A DNA stretch of 64,000 bases from Pseudomonas sp. N40(2020) (GTDB lineage Bacteria > Pseudomonadota > Gammaproteobacteria > Pseudomonadales > Pseudomonadaceae). The stretch covers positions 81,418 through 145,417 of the forward strand of contig NZ_JACSZV010000009.1 in assembly GCF_014472415.1 (NCBI RefSeq). Direction: 5' to 3'. Below the pieces are notes generated by a model. The model made no database searches. It was given only the letters and a program-made list of their open reading frames with translations, and had not been told where the DNA came from. The first letter of the stretch is position 1; each line of letters opens with the position of its first letter. Below, piece by piece: positions 1 to 10,321 of this stretch. The translations under genes were made by a program, and so were the position numbers.

Positions 1-122
1 TGGCGTTGTACGGCACCGCGGCCTGGCGGGTCGAGCAACTGCGGCAACTGCCCCGCGAATACGCGAGTTGTAACTTCGAGCGCTGTATTCCGCACAACGC
101 CACGCTGAATGCGCTGCGCTGA
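1..122 (+). CDS. C-terminal end of an unrecognised protein (partial)
   Basis: An open frame runs in from the left edge and ends at the TGA at 120-122. It gives about 39 residues, ending CIPHNATLNALR. The codon use is like the rest of the window and a repeat element follows directly, so it is probably the true end of a gene. The fragment is too short to assign a family. Confidence 0.5.
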   Translation, partial: ALYGTAAWRVEQLRQLPREYASCNFERCIPHNATLNALR

Positions 123-140
123 TGTAGCTGAAGCGAATCC

Positions 141-230
141 TGTAGGAGTGAGCCTGCTCGCGATAGCGGTCTGTCAGTCACCTGCAATATTGATCATGAT
201 GGCGCTATCGCGAGCAGGCTCACTCCTACA
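141..230. repeat. REP-type inverted repeat, family 1
   Basis: Two nearly perfect arms of about 28 bases (141-168 and 202-230) share the core GAGCCTGCTCGCGATAGCG and are separated by a variable loop. The same core recurs at 4121-4210 and 13926-14014. It matches the intergenic REP-like elements common in Pseudomonas. It lies between the partial gene and the end of pobR and may act as a transcription or mRNA boundary. Confidence 0.85.
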
Positions 231-253
231 AGGCATTTGTGGTGGTTAAAGAT

Positions 254-1138
254 TTACTGCTCGGCCTTCAGCCTGTCACGAAACGCCTTGGGCGAAATCC
301 CCACCCGACGCCTGAACAGGCGCGTGAAGTTGGTCGGATCGGAAAACCCCAACAATTCCGACATCTCGTAAATGGTCATGCTGGTATAGGTCAGCAGGCG
401 CTTGGCTTCCAGTAACTGGCGTTCGTGCATGATCTGCAACGCCGGTTGCCCCGCCAGTTCACGGCACGTGCCGTTGAGGTGAGAAACCGAAATGCCCAAT
501 CGATGGGCCAGATCCTCGACCTTCACATGCTGGCGGTAAGTTTCCTCCACCAATTGAATAAACCCGGCGAGGTATTCGCGCTGGCGTTGCGGCCGCTGGC
601 TGGCGTTATGGCGCACGATCGCCTGGCGGCTGACCCAGACCATGATCACGCTGACCAGCGAATGCATGAGCATTTCCCGCGCGGGTTGATGGCCGTTGTA
701 CTCGGCCTGCAACGCCGTAAACAAGCTATTCAGGTAATCGCCGTCATTGCCCGCCGGATAGCTATCGGCCTGGGCAAGCGCGTGAACCGCGTTGCCCAGT
801 TGCGCCTGCAAGTGATTGATCAGCGGCGTGGCGAGCGTGACGACGAATCCTTCGATGTCCTCGGAAAAACGGAAGCCATGTACCGATAGCGGTGGCAGTA
901 CTTGAATGGCAGGCGTTTGAAGCTGAGTGCGCTGACCTTCGATCTCAAGCTCTGCCTGACCTTTGAAGACGAAGAGCAGCTGGCACAAATCGGCGTGGCG
1001 GTGGGGTTTGATTTCCCATTGATGTTCGCGACTGCGTGAGGAAATGGTTTCACAGTGCAGCAAGTCCGGGGTCGGCCAGTCCAGGCTTTCACCGTAGAGC
1101 TTGAACACCGGAATCGAAGGCAGCTCAGGCTTGTTCAT
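254..1138 (-). CDS. pobR: AraC/XylS-family activator of 4-hydroxybenzoate catabolism, PobR
   Basis: A 294-residue protein with an N-terminal cupin-like sensing domain (HRH region near residue 47) and a C-terminal double helix-turn-helix of the AraC type (about residues 195-290, with YEMSELLGFSDPTNFTRLFR). It is divergent from pobA across about 180 bp. AraC-type PobR proteins activate pobA in response to 4-hydroxybenzoate in pseudomonads, and the position supports that role. The start at 1138 (MNKPELP) is preferred over an upstream in-frame ATG at 1180, because it fits the family length. The assignment rests on family plus neighbour. Confidence 0.85.
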   Translation of the reverse strand: MNKPELPSIPVFKLYGESLDWPTPDLLHCETISSRSREHQWEIKPHRHADLCQLLFVFKGQAELEIEGQRTQLQTPAIQVLPPLSVHGFRFSEDIEGFVVTLATPLINHLQAQLGNAVHALAQADSYPAGNDGDYLNSLFTALQAEYNGHQPAREMLMHSLVSVIMVWVSRQAIVRHNASQRPQRQREYLAGFIQLVEETYRQHVKVEDLAHRLGISVSHLNGTCRELAGQPALQIMHERQLLEAKRLLTYTSMTIYEMSELLGFSDPTNFTRLFRRRVGISPKAFRDRLKAEQ

Positions 1139-2510
<1,372 letters not shown>

Positions 2511-2584
2511 CCTGCTATCGACTTACACTGGCGAGCATCCACCCCGCTCGCCAGCGGGTTCATCTCTGCCCGCAGGTCCTGCCC

Positions 2585-4102
2585 GTGTCCAATCTCAACC
2601 AGCCTGAAACGCCCAAACCGGCCATTCGCAGCGTGCTGGTCGCGCTGATGATGGCAATCTTCCTTGGCGCGCTGGACCAGACCATCGTCGCCGTGTCGAT
2701 GCCGGCCATCTCCGCGCAATTCAAGGACGTCAGCCTGCTGGCCTGGGTGATTTCCGGGTACATGGTGGCGATGACCGTGGCGGTGCCGATCTACGGCAAG
2801 CTCGGCGATTTGTACGGGCGGCGCAAACTGATGCTGTTCGGCATGGGCCTTTTCACGCTTGCTTCACTGTTTTGCGGCATGGCCCAAAGCATGGAACAAC
2901 TGGTGCTCGCGCGGATTCTCCAAGGCATCGGTGCCGGCGGGATGATTTCGGTGAGCCAGGCGATCATCGGCGACATCGTGCCGCCGCGCGAGCGCGGGCG
3001 CTATCAGGGGTATTTCAGCAGCATGTACGCGGTCGCGAGCGTAGCCGGCCCGGTGCTCGGCGGCTACATGACCGAGTACCTGTCGTGGCGCTGGGTGTTT
3101 CTGATCAACCTGCCGCTGGGCCTCGGCGCCTGGTGGGTGGCCAATCGCAACTTGCGCGGGCTGCCGATTCCACAACGCAAGCCGATCATCGATTACCTCG
3201 GCACAGTGCTGATGATCATCGGCCTGACGACCCTGCTGCTCGGTATCACTCAGGTCGGTCAGGGCCATTCATGGCGCAGCAGCGAAGTGCTTGGGCTGTT
3301 CGCTTGTGCGGTCGTGGTGTTGGCGATTTTTGTCTGGCATGAGCGGCGTGCGCGTGAGCCGTTGCTGCCAATGCACCTGTTCGCCAATCGCAACGCCCTG
3401 CTGTGCTGGTGCACGATTTTCTTCACCAGTTTCCAGGCGATTTCGCTGATCGTGCTGATGCCGCTGCGCTTTCAAACGGTCACCGGGGCCGGGGCCGACA
3501 GCGCCGCGTTGCACTTGCTGCCATTGGCCATGGGCCTGCCGATCGGCGCCTTCTTTGCCGGCCGTCGCACCTCAGTGACCGGGCGCTACAAACCGCAGAT
3601 TCTGACCGGCGCGATCCTGATGCCAATCTCGATTCTCGGCATGGCGTTCAGTCCGCCGGAGGCCACAGTCATGAGTGGTCTGTTCATGTTGCTCAGCGGG
3701 ATTGCCGGTGGCATGCAGTTCCCGACGTCACTGGTCGGCACGCAGAACTCGGTGGAGCAACGCGACATCGGTGTGGCCACCAGCACCACCAACCTGTTCC
3801 GCTCGCTGGGCGGCGCGGTGGGTGTGGCGTTGATGTCCGCGCTGTTGCTGGCATTTTTACAGGACTCAAACTTTGTCCATCTGACGAGCAGCTCACTGAT
3901 GAGCGAGGGGCACTCGGGCAACGTACTGCTCGATGGTCTGAACGCGGCACCGGGTGATGCGCAGAACGCCTTGCGCGCGGAGCTTTCGGTGACCTTCCGG
4001 CATTTGCTGTGGGTCAGTGCGGCGGTGTCGCTGCTGGGGCTGGCGGCGGCGATTGCGATGCCGAACCACTTGCTGCGTGGGCGCGAGCACGGCGCCAAAT
4101 AG
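2585..4102 (+). CDS. MFS drug exporter, DHA2 (EmrB/QacA) family, 14 TM
   Basis: A 505-residue membrane protein with about 14 hydrophobic segments. It has DHA2 hallmarks: LGALDQTIVAVSMPAI in TM1 (motif D1), GKLGDLYGRRKLM between TM2 and TM3 (motif A), and GPVLGGY (motif C of exporters). It lies 74 bp behind pobA on the same strand, so cotranscription is possible. A role in exporting aromatic compounds is only inferred from position. The frame is open upstream into pobA, so the start is uncertain. The GTG at 2585 (VSNLNQPETP) gives a normal cytoplasmic N-terminus before TM1. No EmrA-type adaptor is adjacent. Confidence 0.85.
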   Translation: MSNLNQPETPKPAIRSVLVALMMAIFLGALDQTIVAVSMPAISAQFKDVSLLAWVISGYMVAMTVAVPIYGKLGDLYGRRKLMLFGMGLFTLASLFCGMAQSMEQLVLARILQGIGAGGMISVSQAIIGDIVPPRERGRYQGYFSSMYAVASVAGPVLGGYMTEYLSWRWVFLINLPLGLGAWWVANRNLRGLPIPQRKPIIDYLGTVLMIIGLTTLLLGITQVGQGHSWRSSEVLGLFACAVVVLAIFVWHERRAREPLLPMHLFANRNALLCWCTIFFTSFQAISLIVLMPLRFQTVTGAGADSAALHLLPLAMGLPIGAFFAGRRTSVTGRYKPQILTGAILMPISILGMAFSPPEATVMSGLFMLLSGIAGGMQFPTSLVGTQNSVEQRDIGVATSTTNLFRSLGGAVGVALMSALLLAFLQDSNFVHLTSSSLMSEGHSGNVLLDGLNAAPGDAQNALRAELSVTFRHLLWVSAAVSLLGLAAAIAMPNHLLRGREHGAK

Positions 4103-4120
4103 CGGCAATACCCCAAAACA

Positions 4121-4210
4121 TGTGGGAGCGAGCCTGCTCGCGAAGACGGTGAATCAGTCGAAGAATGTATCGACTGATATTCTGCCTTCGCGAGCAGGCT
4201 CGCTCCCACA
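4121..4210. repeat. REP-type inverted repeat, family 1
   Basis: Arms TGTGGGAGCGAGCCTGCTCG... (4121-4148) and its complement (4184-4210) flank a 35-base loop. The core is the same as at 141-230 and 13926-14014. It sits between two convergent genes. Confidence 0.85.
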
Positions 4211-4224
4211 AGGGAGGATGCGTT

Positions 4225-5073
4225 TCAAGGGCTGTAGTAACCCACCGCCACCAGAAAGTGCCCGACCTTCTTCAGGTAGGCATGCTTGTCCTCGACCTTG
4301 CCGGTCACCGGGTTTTTCCAGCGGTATTGGTAGTCGCCATAATCCTGCTTGGCGATCAGCGCCAGAATCGGCTCGCCCACCGGTTTGCCTTCCGGGTCCT
4401 TGATCTTGCTGAAGTCGGTATTGATCAGCCGCAAATTGGTGCCATGTGCGACATAGCGCTGGGTATCCAGATCGACTACGAACACGTACAGGTCATCCTG
4501 CAAATAGCCGCCCTTGAGCGAGTTGATCGCCATCAGCGTGCCCTTCTCGTCTTTGCCCAGATCCGTCGCTGCCTTGTTCAGCAATGCCATCGCCTGCTCG
4601 GCCGACGCCCGGGGCAAGTAATAACCGACCGCCAGAATCCGCTGACCGACGCGCTGATAGAACACATGCTTGCGCTCGACCTTGCCGTCAGCCCAGTTCT
4701 GCCAGCGGTACTCGGCTTGCTGGATGCCGTTGCCCTCCGGCACTTTCAAGGCGTCCTTGAAGGTTTTTTGCAGATCCGGGCCGAGCACATCGCTCACATC
4801 ACGACCGATCAACGCTGACGATGGCCCGCCGCTGGCGAGCATCACGCCTTTGGTGTCGACCACGAACACGTAGCGATCCTTGTCGACAAACTCGCCCTGA
4901 CGACTGAATGCGGCGAACGCCTTGTCGCCGTTGTCGTGGTAATAGGCCAGGGCCTTTTCCAGCAAGGCGATGGCGGCCTGGCTGTCATCCTTGGCGGTGG
5001 TTGCGGCGCTGGCCTGGCCGAACCCCGCCAGTAACATCACGCCGAGCCAGGCCACTTTATGCAAAAACCCCAT
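4225..5073 (-). CDS. Periplasmic protein with two Cache domains
   Basis: A 282-residue protein with a clear signal peptide (GVMLLAGFGQASA, cleavage near residue 24). It contains two tandem single-Cache-type (sCache_2) units, about residues 30-155 and 160-280. Each has a YVFVVD strand and ends in a similar block (VGQRILAVGYYLP and VGHFLVAVGYYSP). There is no transmembrane or signalling output domain, so it is a free periplasmic ligand-binding protein. It may partner a chemoreceptor or kinase elsewhere; this is inference. A ribosome site GAGGGA precedes the ATG at 5073. The ligand is unknown. Confidence 0.8.
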   Translation of the reverse strand: MGFLHKVAWLGVMLLAGFGQASAATTAKDDSQAAIALLEKALAYYHDNGDKAFAAFSRQGEFVDKDRYVFVVDTKGVMLASGGPSSALIGRDVSDVLGPDLQKTFKDALKVPEGNGIQQAEYRWQNWADGKVERKHVFYQRVGQRILAVGYYLPRASAEQAMALLNKAATDLGKDEKGTLMAINSLKGGYLQDDLYVFVVDLDTQRYVAHGTNLRLINTDFSKIKDPEGKPVGEPILALIAKQDYGDYQYRWKNPVTGKVEDKHAYLKKVGHFLVAVGYYSP

Positions 5074-5149
5074 AGCGCATCCCTCGTTCTTGTTGGTGTT
5101 TCAAGAGCGTAGACGGCTTGGAGTCATGTATGGATATTCACAATGATGC

Positions 5150-5169
5150 AGGGGATTACACAATCCCCT
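5150..5169 (-). terminator. Possible terminator hairpin
   Basis: The stem GGGGATT/AATCCCC around an ACAC loop lies just downstream of the coiled-coil gene that ends at 5189. There is no strong T-run, so termination is only possible. Confidence 0.35.
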
Positions 5170-5188
5170 CACCAGAGTTGATCAATCA

Positions 5189-6043
5189 CTACGGTCGGGC
5201 GTTGATTTGCTGCTGCAAATTCTGGATCTGCGCCGACAGCGTATTGATGTTGCGGGTCATCTGCCCACGGAACGCATCGAACTCGGCCGTGTTGCCGCCA
5301 CCCTGAGGGGCTGCCGGACGGTTGTCCTGCTCGCTTTTGAGAACGACGATTTCCTGTTCCAGACGATCAATCGCCGCGCTCGGATTGCCCTGTTTCTTCA
5401 GTGCCGCGATGTCGGCGCCAAGGCTCTTGAACTGGGCATCGAAGGCCTTGAGCTGGGCGTCGACCTTGCTGGTATCGGCCGGGGTGCTTTTCACGCTCGC
5501 CAGTTCGGTGCTGAGGGCTTTGACCTGCGCCTGCAACTGGGTATTGGCGTTCTGCTGTTCTGTGGTCTGCGCGGTCATCTGCGCCAGACGTTTGTCCAGG
5601 TCGCTGGCCTGACCGGCCACGCCCTGCTGCTGCTTGCTCTGATCCAGCAGTTTGCCTTCCAGCTGTTTGATCTGCAGCTTCAAGGCTTCGCTGTCGCTGC
5701 TGACGTTGCTCTGGCTGGCCACGACCTTGCCGGAAATATCCTGCAGGCGCCCGGCCGCTTCCTCACTGATACGCGCGAAACTTTCCTGGGTCGCCACCAG
5801 TTGCTGCTCCATCAGCGAAATCTGCTGAAAGCTCCACCAGGCCAGACCGATGAAGGCAAAAAACAAGGCGCCGACCAGCGCCCACAACGGCCCGGTGCTG
5901 GCCGCCTTGACCTTGACCACCGGCGGCGTACGCGAGTGCACGGCGGTGCGGGCAGTGGTCGGAATGTCATCGTCGTCGAAGGTGTCGGCACGCAGGCTCG
6001 GTACATCATCGAAATCGTCGTGGGCATCATTACGCATGGACAT
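5189..6043 (-). CDS. Single-pass membrane protein with long periplasmic coiled coil
   Basis: A 284-residue protein. It has an acidic cytoplasmic N-terminus (about 1-48, Asp-rich), one TM helix at about 52-72 (LWALVGALFFAFIGLAWW), and a long heptad-rich coiled coil through about 80-280 with many Q, A, K and L residues. Architecture resembles membrane-anchored coiled-coil proteins linked to envelope or division functions, but I do not recognise a named family. It is codirectional with the epimerase gene upstream (116 bp gap). The start ATG at 6043 is chosen; an ATG at 6037 is also possible. Confidence 0.7.
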   Translation of the reverse strand: MSMRNDAHDDFDDVPSLRADTFDDDDIPTTARTAVHSRTPPVVKVKAASTGPLWALVGALFFAFIGLAWWSFQQISLMEQQLVATQESFARISEEAAGRLQDISGKVVASQSNVSSDSEALKLQIKQLEGKLLDQSKQQQGVAGQASDLDKRLAQMTAQTTEQQNANTQLQAQVKALSTELASVKSTPADTSKVDAQLKAFDAQFKSLGADIAALKKQGNPSAAIDRLEQEIVVLKSEQDNRPAAPQGGGNTAEFDAFRGQMTRNINTLSAQIQNLQQQINARP

Positions 6044-6159
6044 TGAGGCAACCTTTGTGAAACGCGGTGATGGCAGATTGCGGCGAAGTATAAACCCCGC
6101 AGCCGCAGGGATTGACCCTCAACCTGCAGTGCGGTTCATTGCCGCCCGGCCGAATCGTT

Positions 6160-7152
6160 TCAACGAATGTCCTGGGCTTTCCACCAGCCGCAGAACTCGT
6201 CGAGGGCCGTCCACAGGCTGACTTTCGGATCGTAATCCAGATAATGCCGGGCGCGGCTGATGTCGAGGGTGAAATTTTTGTTCATTACCTGCATGCCCAA
6301 GCGCGACAGCGTCGGCTCCGGACGTCCCGGCCAGAGTTTGCACGCGCCTTCGTTGAGCGCCGCGACGCTGTAGGCCAGCCCGTACGAACGGTACTTGGTG
6401 ACCTGTGGGACTTCCATTTTGCGCATCACGTAATTGACCACATCCCACAGCGGCACCGGCGCACCATTACTGATGTTGTACGCCTTGCCCAGCGCGGAGC
6501 CGGCGGCCAGCAAGCTGCTGAGCATGACTTCGTTGAGGTTGTGCACGCTGGTGAAATCGACCTTGTTCAAACCGTTGCCGATGATCGCCAGACGGCCCTT
6601 GCGCTGCATGTTCAACAGGCGCGGAAAAATGCTCATGTCGCCGGCACCGGTAACAAAACGCGGACGCAGCGCGATGGTTTCCAGACCGAACTCCTGCGCG
6701 CCGAAGACCTTTTGCTCGGCCAGATACTTGGTCGCGGCGTAGTGATGTTTGAAGCGCTTGGGCACTTGTTCTTCGGTCAGGTCGAAGTGGTCACGGCCAT
6801 CGAAATAGATCGACGGCGATGACAGATGCACCAGCCGTCGAACCCGCTGCTTCAGGCAAGCCTCGACGACATTTTCAGTAACCTGCACGTTGCCTTGATG
6901 AAAGTCCTGATAACGCCCCCACAGCCCGACAGCGCCCGCACAATGCACCACGGCTTCGACGTCGGCGCAGAGTTCACGCACCAGATCCGGGTCAGTCAGA
7001 TCGCCGGGGACAAACTCGGCGCCACGACGCACCAGATGCTCGACGCTCTCGGCCCGGCGACCGTTGACCCGCACGTCAAGGCCCTGCTCCAGAGCGAAAC
7101 GCGCAAAGCGCCCGCCAATGAAGCCGCTTGCGCCGGTGACCAGAATTTTCAT
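6160..7152 (-). CDS. NAD(P)-dependent epimerase/dehydratase (extended SDR)
   Basis: A 330-residue extended short-chain dehydrogenase. Its N-terminus has the Rossmann signature TGASGFIGG (about 6-14). The catalytic YAATK (YxxxK) motif is near 138, preceded by HLSSPSIY with the serine. The sequence is like the 3-beta-hydroxysteroid dehydrogenase/NAD-epimerase group (VVHCAGAVGLWG, GNVQVTENVVEAC). The substrate cannot be told from sequence. ATG at 7152 follows a GGAGC ribosome site. It is convergent with nothing and runs toward the coiled-coil gene. Confidence 0.85.
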   Translation of the reverse strand: MKILVTGASGFIGGRFARFALEQGLDVRVNGRRAESVEHLVRRGAEFVPGDLTDPDLVRELCADVEAVVHCAGAVGLWGRYQDFHQGNVQVTENVVEACLKQRVRRLVHLSSPSIYFDGRDHFDLTEEQVPKRFKHHYAATKYLAEQKVFGAQEFGLETIALRPRFVTGAGDMSIFPRLLNMQRKGRLAIIGNGLNKVDFTSVHNLNEVMLSSLLAAGSALGKAYNISNGAPVPLWDVVNYVMRKMEVPQVTKYRSYGLAYSVAALNEGACKLWPGRPEPTLSRLGMQVMNKNFTLDISRARHYLDYDPKVSLWTALDEFCGWWKAQDIR

Positions 7153-7206
7153 GTAAAGCTCCGATGTCTTTCGTTTTGCCTGATTCGTGTGTCTTGACGC
7201 TGGCCG

Positions 7207-8100
7207 TCAGTTCAACGGCACCAACCATTGGGGTGAAGAACGCACCAATTGCTCGGTCAGCAAGCCCAGCAGCTGACCGCCATTGCGCCAATGATGCCAG
7301 TACAACGGCACGTCGATCGGTTTATCTGGCAACAGTTCGCGCAACACCCCGCGTTGCAATTGCTCGCGCACTTGCAGTTCCGGTACCAGGCCCCAGCCCA
7401 ATCCGGCCTCAGTCAGGCGGATAAAACCCTCGGAAGACGGGCACAAATGGTGCTCGAAACCGCCATCGACGCCGAGGGATGCCAGGTAGCGATGCTGGAG
7501 GAAATCGTCCGGGCCAAACACCAGCGCCGGGGTTCGCGGCAGTTGTTCGGCGCGCACGCCATCGGGGAAATGCCGTTCGATAAACGCCGGGCTGGCGAGC
7601 GCGCGATAACGCATCGCCCCTAGCAACACGCTGCGCGCGCCAGCCACCGGTCGCTCGCTGGCGCAGACGCACGCCGCCACTTCACCGGCGCGCATGCGTT
7701 TGAGGCCGACGGTCTGGTCTTCCACCACCAGATCCAGCAACAAATGCTGGTCGGCGCAGAAATCCCCCACCGCCTCGGCCCACCAGGTCGCCAGGCTGTC
7801 GGCATTGATTGCGATGCGCAGACGTTCCGGTAGCCCCTCTTCGTCCAACGCGGGCACAAGCGTCTGCAAATCGCGCTCGAGCAGACGCACTTGCTGCACA
7901 TGGTTGAGCAGACGTCGGCCAATCTCGGTCGGCGATGGCGGCGTAGCGCGCACCAACACCGGCTGACCGACCCGCGCCTCAAGCAGTTTGATCCGCTGCG
8001 AAATCGCCGATTGCGACAAACCCAGCACCTGCGCCGCGCGTTCGAATCCAGCCTGCTCGACCACGGCGGCCAGAGCGGAGAGTAATTTGTAGTCGAACAT
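7207..8100 (-). CDS. argP: LysR-type regulator ArgP (IciA), controller of arginine/lysine export
   Basis: A 297-residue LysR regulator. The N-terminal winged HTH (about 1-60; AAQVLGLSQSAISQRIKLLEARVG) is followed by a substrate-binding-like effector domain. The HTH and the PVLVRATPPSPTEIGRRLL segment are typical of ArgP/IciA. It is divergent from an ACT gene and argO, which is the classical target of ArgP, so regulation of the exporter in response to lysine or arginine is likely. ATG at 8100. Confidence 0.9.
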   Translation of the reverse strand: MFDYKLLSALAAVVEQAGFERAAQVLGLSQSAISQRIKLLEARVGQPVLVRATPPSPTEIGRRLLNHVQQVRLLERDLQTLVPALDEEGLPERLRIAINADSLATWWAEAVGDFCADQHLLLDLVVEDQTVGLKRMRAGEVAACVCASERPVAGARSVLLGAMRYRALASPAFIERHFPDGVRAEQLPRTPALVFGPDDFLQHRYLASLGVDGGFEHHLCPSSEGFIRLTEAGLGWGLVPELQVREQLQRGVLRELLPDKPIDVPLYWHHWRNGGQLLGLLTEQLVRSSPQWLVPLN

Positions 8101-8196
8101 CAGTTTTCCTAATGAGCGATCAGCACTATTGGTTTTTCTTATACAACGTCAGGTCGGAGAATAGCCAGCAAGCACTCTTTATCAAGGACAACGTCA

Positions 8197-8598
8197 ATGG
8201 CTGGCGAAACATCACTCTCGACCTTGCTGCGCAGCATGAGCCCGCAGCTCAACGCCGGCGAATACGTGTTCTGCACCCTGCCCGACGGCCAGTTGCCGCG
8301 CGGCCTGGAGGTTGTCGGCAGCTTCCGTGAGCAGGAAGGCCTGACGGTGATCTTGCAACGCTGCGATGCCGAACAGGCCGGTTTCAACTTCGACTATGTG
8401 GCCGCGTGGATCACCCTGAACGTGCATTCGGCGCTGGAAGCCGTCGGCCTCACCGCCGCGTTTGCCACCGCACTGGGCAAGGCCGGGATTAGTTGCAACG
8501 TGATCGCCGGTTACTACCACGACCATTTGTTTGTCGGTCAGGCCGACGCCGAACGCGCCATGCAAGTGCTGCGCGATCTGGCAGCCAACGCGGAGTAA
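8197..8598 (+). CDS. ACT-domain protein of the DUF2241/ACT_7 kind
   Basis: A 133-residue cytoplasmic protein. Its second half resembles a small ligand-binding ACT fold (VHSALEAVGLTAAFATALGKAGISCNVIAGYYHDHLFV). ACT domains usually bind amino acids. It lies between argP and argO, 5 bp before argO, so it is probably cotranscribed with the exporter and may sense the exported amino acid; that role is inferred. AAGGA precedes the ATG at 8197. Confidence 0.85.
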   Translation: MAGETSLSTLLRSMSPQLNAGEYVFCTLPDGQLPRGLEVVGSFREQEGLTVILQRCDAEQAGFNFDYVAAWITLNVHSALEAVGLTAAFATALGKAGISCNVIAGYYHDHLFVGQADAERAMQVLRDLAANAE

Positions 8599-8603
8599 AT
8601 CTT

Positions 8604-9206
8604 ATGTGGCAAAGCTATGTGAACGGCTTGTTAGTGGCACTGGGGCTGATCATGGCGATCGGTACGCAGAACGCATTTGTGCTGGCGCAGAGTCTGCGGC
8701 GTGAGCATCACCTGCCCGTCGCCGCGCTTTGCGTCGCCTGCGATGCATTGCTGGTGGCCGCCGGGGTGTTTGGCCTGGCGACCGTGTTGGCGCAAAATCC
8801 GACATTGCTGGCGGTCGCGCGCTGGGGTGGTGCGGTGTTCCTGATCTGGTACGGCAGCCAGGCCCTGCGCCGGGCGTTTTCGAAGCAGAGCCTGAATCAG
8901 GGTGAAAACCAGACCGTACGCTCGTTGCGGGCGGTGATGCTCAGTGCCTTGGCGGTGACCTTGCTCAACCCGCACGTTTATCTCGATACCGTGCTGTTGA
9001 TTGGTTCGCTGGGGGCTCAGCAGTCGGTGCCGGGGGCTTATGTGGTCGGCGCGGCAAGCGCTTCTTTGCTGTGGTTTTTCACTTTGGCGCTGGGTGCCGC
9101 GTGGCTCGCACCGTGGCTGGCTCGCCCGAGTACCTGGCGGATTCTCGATCTGCTGGTGGCGTTAATGATGTTCACGGTGGCAGGACAGCTGATATTGGCG
9201 TCCTGA
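8604..9206 (+). CDS. argO: LysE/ArgO-type amino-acid exporter
   Basis: A 200-residue membrane protein with about 6 TM segments. It opens with VNGLLVALGLIMAIGTQNAFVLAQ, the diagnostic GxQNAFVL block of the LysE superfamily. It exports basic amino acids such as arginine or lysine across the inner membrane. Divergent argP supports the ArgO assignment. The frame is open further upstream inside the ACT gene. The ATG at 8604, right after that gene's stop, gives the family start. Confidence 0.9.
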   Translation: MWQSYVNGLLVALGLIMAIGTQNAFVLAQSLRREHHLPVAALCVACDALLVAAGVFGLATVLAQNPTLLAVARWGGAVFLIWYGSQALRRAFSKQSLNQGENQTVRSLRAVMLSALAVTLLNPHVYLDTVLLIGSLGAQQSVPGAYVVGAASASLLWFFTLALGAAWLAPWLARPSTWRILDLLVALMMFTVAGQLILAS

Positions 9207-9382
9207 CTTATTCCAAACAGCTCTGGAACCTCTATCCCACACAGTTGTTGCGTGGTTAAGCCGCAACCCCGGTGCTATGATCCGAACCCTGCGCCGCAAA
9301 GAGTAAAAACTCGCCGGTGCATTTCTGGCCGCCCGTGATCGGCCTTGCGCTCACCGCAACAGACCTGATTAGGAGAATCATC

Positions 9383-9979
9383 ATGGCTTTCGAATTGCCG
9401 CCGCTGCCTTACGCACACGATGCCCTGCAGCCGCACATTTCCAAGGAAACCCTGGAATTTCACCACGACAAGCACCACAACACCTATGTCGTGAACCTGA
9501 ACAACCTGGTGCCAGGCACCGAGTTCGAAGGCAAAACCCTGGAAGAAATCGTCAAGACTTCCTCGGGCGGCATCTTCAACAACGCCGCTCAGGTCTGGAA
9601 CCACACTTTCTACTGGAACTGCCTGGCACCAAACGCCGGCGGTCAACCAACCGGCGCGCTGGCTGAAGCCATCAACGCTGCGTTCGGTTCGTTCGACAAG
9701 TTCAAGGAAGAGTTCAGCAAAACCTCGATCGGTACCTTCGGTTCCGGCTGGGGCTGGCTGGTGAAAAAGGCTGACGGTTCCCTGGCTCTGGCCAGCACCA
9801 TCGGCGCCGGCAACCCGCTGACCAGCGGCGACACCCCGCTGCTGACCTGCGACGTCTGGGAACACGCTTACTACATCGACTACCGCAACGTTCGTCCTAA
9901 GTATGTCGAAGCGTTCTGGAACCTGGTCAACTGGAAGTTCGTTGCTGAGCAGTTCGAAGGCAAAGCCTTCACCGCTTAA
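9383..9979 (+). CDS. sodB: Iron superoxide dismutase
   Basis: A 198-residue cytoplasmic SodB. It begins with the classic [18 protein letters not shown]. Metal ligands are His27 (HHDKHHNTY block), His74 (NHTFYW), and Asp157/His161 ([13 protein letters not shown]). The Fe form is indicated by family resemblance ([17 protein letters not shown]). AGGAG precedes the ATG at 9383. It is followed by a strong terminator, so it is probably monocistronic. Confidence 0.97.
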   Translation: MAFELPPLPYAHDALQPHISKETLEFHHDKHHNTYVVNLNNLVPGTEFEGKTLEEIVKTSSGGIFNNAAQVWNHTFYWNCLAPNAGGQPTGALAEAINAAFGSFDKFKEEFSKTSIGTFGSGWGWLVKKADGSLALASTIGAGNPLTSGDTPLLTCDVWEHAYYIDYRNVRPKYVEAFWNLVNWKFVAEQFEGKAFTA

Positions 9980-9993
9980 GCTGCGCGCCAGAC

Positions 9994-10020
9994 AAAAAAC
10001 CCGGCTTTTGCCGGGTTTTT
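9994..10020 (+). terminator. Rho-independent terminator of sodB
   Basis: The hairpin AACCCGGC-TTTT-GCCGGGTT is followed by a T-run, 15 bp after the sodB stop. Confidence 0.9.
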
Positions 10021-10321
10021 CATGCCTGTGATTTATGTCCACAGGGAGAGCATTTCTCTCACGAGGAAAGCTGGCTTTGACTGCTTGTCGCCGAGCCACA
10101 GCGGGCTAACATCAAACAGAGGAAAATTTCTTGCGCACCGCTCAAGTTGGGGGCCGAAACTACCGACATAGTACAAATAGGACTAATACTCCAGACAGCA
10201 GCATTTCGGCCAAGACCACAGGCGAATGACTTGAGGCCTGATTGTCCCTTTGACTGCAAACACGGGATTGCCAATACTCATGGCAAACTGACGCTACCCG
10301 CACGGAACAAGGAATAACCCT
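10021..10321. promoter_or_regulatory. Leader/promoter region of bifA
   Basis: This is a 300-bp gap with no credible gene; a 71-codon minus-strand ORF here has no family features. It holds a weak sigma-28-like pair, TCAAGTTG at 10142-10149 and CCGACATA at 10163-10170, on the plus strand with a spacer slightly longer than ideal. A ribosome site AAGGAAT lies just before the TTG start at 10322. Confidence 0.35.

Noticed and set aside
10059..10274. A 71-codon minus-strand ORF between sodB and bifA
   Set aside because: No ribosome site or family motif, and it overlaps the bifA leader; composition looks like non-coding DNA.
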